Of a stretch of 8,107 nucleotides of DNA, positions 5,786 through 8,107 are shown one piece after another (within the stretch, counting starts at the first letter, position 1; each line of letters starts with the position of its first letter). The translations under genes were made by a program, and so were the position numbers. The notes beneath the pieces were generated by a model. That model was not told the origin of the DNA. It made no database searches and saw nothing but the letters and a program-made list of their open reading frames with translations. The DNA is taken from NCBI GenBank assembly GCA_030635565.1, contig DAOVYP010000082.1, forward strand, positions 1 through 8,107, in the 5' to 3' direction. The stretch is from Spirochaeta sp. (GTDB lineage: Bacteria > Spirochaetota > Spirochaetia > DSM-2461).

Positions 5786-7198
5786 ATGCGAACGATTATC
5801 AAGGGCGGTACTATCGTCACTGCCGGAGACACTGTCGCTGCCGATGTTCTGGTGGAAGACGGTGTTATTACGGCTATCGGAAATCCAGGGGTAGAGATCC
5901 GGCAGAATGACGAAATCATCGAGGCGAAAGGCCTTCTGGTTATGCCCGGTGGGATCGATCCTCATACACATCTGGAGATGCCTTTCGGAGGCACTGTTTC
6001 CTCCGATGATTTCTTCACAGGCCACAGGGCCGCGGCTTTCGGCGGCACTACAACTCACATCGATTTCGCCCTGCAGGCGAAGGGCGAAAGCCTGGTCGAC
6101 GGCATACGAACCTGGAAGGCCAGAGCCAGGGATAAGGCGGCAATTGATTACGGTTTTCATATTGCGGTTTCCGATCCCACGGACGAAACCATTGCCGAGA
6201 TTCCCAATGTCGCCGGCGAAGGTGTCACCAGCCTCAAGGTATTCCTGGCTTACAAAAACGTATTCCAGGTTGATGACACTGCATTCCTGAGGGTTCTTGA
6301 AACCGCCGGTGGAGCCGGAATGCTCACCATGGTGCATGCTGAGAACGGCGATGCCATTGCGATGGCCACTGATCGACTCCTGGCCGAGGGCAAGACCGAC
6401 ATGAAATACCACAATGTTGCCCATTCGGCCATCATCGAGGCCGAAGCCACCAGTCGGGCCGTGGATTTCGTTGAAATAACCGGTTCTCCGCTCTACATCG
6501 TTCATGTGGCCTCGGGTCAGGGTCTCAAGGCCATTCGACGGGGTCGTCGCAAAGGCTTGCCGGTAATGGCCGAAACCTGTTCCCAGTATCTCACCCTGAC
6601 TGACAAGGACATAGAAACCGGCGGATTCGAAGGTGCCAAGTACATCTGTTCCCCGCCTCCCAAAAGTGCCTGGGATCAGAGTATCATCAAGGAATGCATC
6701 GCTGACGGTACCATACAGACTCTGGCCACCGATCATTGTCCCTTCTGGTTCGACGGTACAAAAGAGGGGAGGACACCGGGGAAGGAACTGGGAAAGGATT
6801 CCTGGGCCAAGGTTCCCAACGGTGTTCCAGGTATCGAAGACCGCTACGTTGTGCTCTGGCAGCTTGGCGTGAACAGCGGACTCATTACTCCGGAACGTTT
6901 CGTGGCTCTCTCTTCGACTAATGCCGCGAAAATTTTCGGCATGTACCCGAAGAAGGGAACCCTCTCCGTCGGGGCCGATGCCGACATCGTGCTCTTTGAT
7001 CCGAAAAGGAAGCACACCATCAGTGCGGATACCCACCATATGAACGTCGACTACAATGTATATGAGGGACTGGAAGTGACCGGCTGGCCGGTTCGGGTCC
7101 TCTCCCGGGGACGAACCCTGGTGGCCGACGGCGAATGGCTTGGTGAGGCCGGATACGGTCAGTTTGTTTCCCGGAAAACCGGGGGAGCTGTTCTGTAA
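5786..7198 (+). CDS. hydA: Dihydropyrimidinase / D-hydantoinase
   Basis: Cytoplasmic binuclear zinc amidohydrolase that opens the ring of 5,6-dihydrouracil, dihydrothymine or 5-substituted hydantoins to N-carbamoyl amino acids. The 470 residues are of normal length. From the ATG at 5786 all metal ligands are visible: H60 and H62 in GGIDPHTHLEMPF, the carboxylated lysine K151 in TSLKVFLAYK, H184 in MVHAENGD, H240 in YIVHVASG, and D316 in LATDHCPF. Y156, just after the lysine, fits the substrate-binding tyrosine of the family, and PNGVPGIEDR (344-353) is the conserved substrate-backbone loop. The N- and C-terminal beta strands (TIIKGGTIV; VGADADIVLFDP) form the usual small sandwich. AAGGAG (5771-5776) lies nine bases before the ATG; an in-frame TTG at 5780 is not needed. 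Allantoinase is less likely, because the sequence has the closer dihydropyrimidinase motifs. The adjacent carbamoyl hydrolase gives the next step. Confidence 0.95.
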   Translation: MRTIIKGGTIVTAGDTVAADVLVEDGVITAIGNPGVEIRQNDEIIEAKGLLVMPGGIDPHTHLEMPFGGTVSSDDFFTGHRAAAFGGTTTHIDFALQAKGESLVDGIRTWKARARDKAAIDYGFHIAVSDPTDETIAEIPNVAGEGVTSLKVFLAYKNVFQVDDTAFLRVLETAGGAGMLTMVHAENGDAIAMATDRLLAEGKTDMKYHNVAHSAIIEAEATSRAVDFVEITGSPLYIVHVASGQGLKAIRRGRRKGLPVMAETCSQYLTLTDKDIETGGFEGAKYICSPPPKSAWDQSIIKECIADGTIQTLATDHCPFWFDGTKEGRTPGKELGKDSWAKVPNGVPGIEDRYVVLWQLGVNSGLITPERFVALSSTNAAKIFGMYPKKGTLSVGADADIVLFDPKRKHTISADTHHMNVDYNVYEGLEVTGWPVRVLSRGRTLVADGEWLGEAGYGQFVSRKTGGAVL

Positions 7199-7249
7199 GC
7201 ATCAGGCAACAACGTGTTGAACAACATATCAGGTAAAAAAGGAAGACTT

Positions 7250-8107
7250 ATGGAAATTAAAAACTGGACCGATCAACTGGAGAACCTGCGTATCAACGGT
7301 GCACGTCTCCAGGAAACTATTGAGATTTCGGCAAAAATCGGCGGAACCGACAACAAGGGCATTCAGCGATGCGCCGCCACCGATGAAGACAAGGAAATGC
7401 GCGACCTCTACGCCAAGTGGGTGAAGGAAGCCGGCTGTGAATTGATCGTTGATGAAATGGGCAATATGTTCGCCGTCCGCCCCGGAAAGAATCGGGATCT
7501 GGGGGCCGTCATGTCCGGGTCGCATCTCGACACTCAGCGGCCCGGCGGCCGCTTCGACGGCATTCTCGGTGTGCTGGCCGCCCTGGAAGTGATGCGGAGC
7601 ATCAACGACGCCGGTATACAGCTGGAACGGGATTTTATCATCGTCAACTGGACTAACGAAGAGGGCGGCTGGTATGCCCCGGCCTGCATGGGCTCCGGTG
7701 TCTGGATGGGAAACATCACCAAGGAATGGGCCTACGACCGGAAGGATCGAGATGGTAAAACCATGTTCGGCAAAGAGCTGGAACGGATTGGCTATAAGGG
7801 CGATTTCCCCTGTGATTTCAAAAAATGGAACATCGAGGCCGCCTACGAACTCCACATCGAGCAGGGACCGGTGCTCTGGACCGAGAAGAAGCAGATCGGC
7901 GCCCCCAAGGGTATTATCTGCCTCCACTGGTACGATATCTGGCTCGAAGGTACCGCCAACCAGGTGGGACCTACTCCGATGGAAAACAGGAACGACGCCC
8001 TGGTGGCCTTCAGTGAAATGTGTCTGACGGTGAACAAGGTGGCCCATCAGATGGGCAACATGGTGGGTACCGTCGGCGAGATACAGAACTACCCCAATAG
8101 CCGTAAC
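7250..8107 (+). CDS. Zn-dependent N-carbamoyl amino acid / beta-ureidopropionate amidohydrolase (M20 family), partial (C-terminus off the right edge)
   Basis: Cytoplasmic metallo-amidohydrolase that would convert the N-carbamoyl product of the hydantoinase to an amino acid, CO2 and ammonia. I translated 286 residues from the ATG at 7250; the family usually has about 410-420, so the end is missing only because of the window. Metal-site residues are present: H92 and D103 in GSHLDTQRPGGRFDGILG, the catalytic and ligand glutamates E137 and E138 in NWTNEEGGWY, and H202 in ELHIEQGP. Spacing matches the Geobacillus L-N-carbamoylase with a constant shift of 13 (numbering recalled). The segment ANQVGPTPMENRNDAL has Q238 where relatives carry a conserved histidine (H-x-G-x-T-P-M). 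NEEGGWYAP also differs from the common NEEGARFAP. AAGGAAG lies just before the ATG, 51 bp after hydA. Choice between hyuC/amaB, beta-ureidopropionase and allantoate amidohydrolase cannot be made from sequence alone, so I give no symbol. Confidence 0.9.
   Translation, partial: MEIKNWTDQLENLRINGARLQETIEISAKIGGTDNKGIQRCAATDEDKEMRDLYAKWVKEAGCELIVDEMGNMFAVRPGKNRDLGAVMSGSHLDTQRPGGRFDGILGVLAALEVMRSINDAGIQLERDFIIVNWTNEEGGWYAPACMGSGVWMGNITKEWAYDRKDRDGKTMFGKELERIGYKGDFPCDFKKWNIEAAYELHIEQGPVLWTEKKQIGAPKGIICLHWYDIWLEGTANQVGPTPMENRNDALVAFSEMCLTVNKVAHQMGNMVGTVGEIQNYPNSRN

Noticed and set aside
5696..7039. A 447-codon open frame on the minus strand opposite the hydantoinase gene
   Set aside because: Its translation has no recognisable motif, and it lies antisense to a gene with a complete set of catalytic residues. 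Long antisense frames are expected with this GC-rich codon use.
7229..8047. A 272-codon minus-strand open frame opposite the carbamoyl amidohydrolase
   Set aside because: The plus strand encodes clear metal-site motifs in order; the minus frame is a shadow. The same holds for the minus frames over pdxS (1698-2258) and the permease (4240-5010).

Overview
The window is bacterial chromosomal DNA, fairly GC-rich and gene-dense, with short intergenic gaps and good Shine-Dalgarno sites before most + strand genes. I cannot name the organism. It uses the deoxyxylulose-phosphate-independent vitamin B6 route (PdxS/PdxT) and makes or salvages cobalamin (CobU). Every protein except two small membrane proteins belongs to a widespread family, so the phylum stays open. 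I saw no insertion sequence, phage gene, CRISPR array, rRNA or complete tRNA.

Layout. Positions 1-436, minus strand: the 5' part of cobU (cobinamide kinase/guanylyltransferase), running off the left edge. Positions 566-1435, plus: a RarD-type EamA/DMT permease, divergent from cobU. Positions 1557-3099, plus: pdxS and pdxT, which together form the PLP synthase complex, preceded by a candidate promoter overlapping the rarD stop and a leader with two hairpins. Positions 3331-4842, plus: an NCS2 nucleobase permease with its own promoter and a structured leader. Positions 4943-5603, plus: two overlapping genes for small membrane proteins of unknown function. Positions 5786-7198, plus: a complete cyclic amidohydrolase (dihydropyrimidinase/hydantoinase). 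Positions 7250-8107, plus: the N-terminal 286 residues of a Zn-dependent N-carbamoyl amidohydrolase, cut by the right edge.

How the genes fit together. The right half looks like a nucleobase or cyclic-ureide uptake and degradation module. The permease would import a pyrimidine, purine or hydantoin-like compound, the cyclic amidohydrolase would open a dihydropyrimidine or hydantoin ring, and the amidohydrolase would remove the carbamoyl group to give an amino acid (for example beta-alanine), CO2 and ammonia. No dihydropyrimidine dehydrogenase, xanthine dehydrogenase or hydantoin racemase is visible here; if present, it lies beyond the right edge or elsewhere.

The least explained DNA is non-coding. 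It comprises the leader of the permease (about 3229-3330), two tandem hairpins after the permease, one of which copies a tRNA T-arm (4867-4921), and the 182-bp gap before the hydantoinase. In that gap a terminator-like hairpin and a 9-bp long-range pairing share the same bases, as in attenuators. I found no clearly new protein system; the best leads are these RNA structures, the two unknown membrane proteins, and a histidine-to-glutamine change at a normally conserved site of the carbamoylase.
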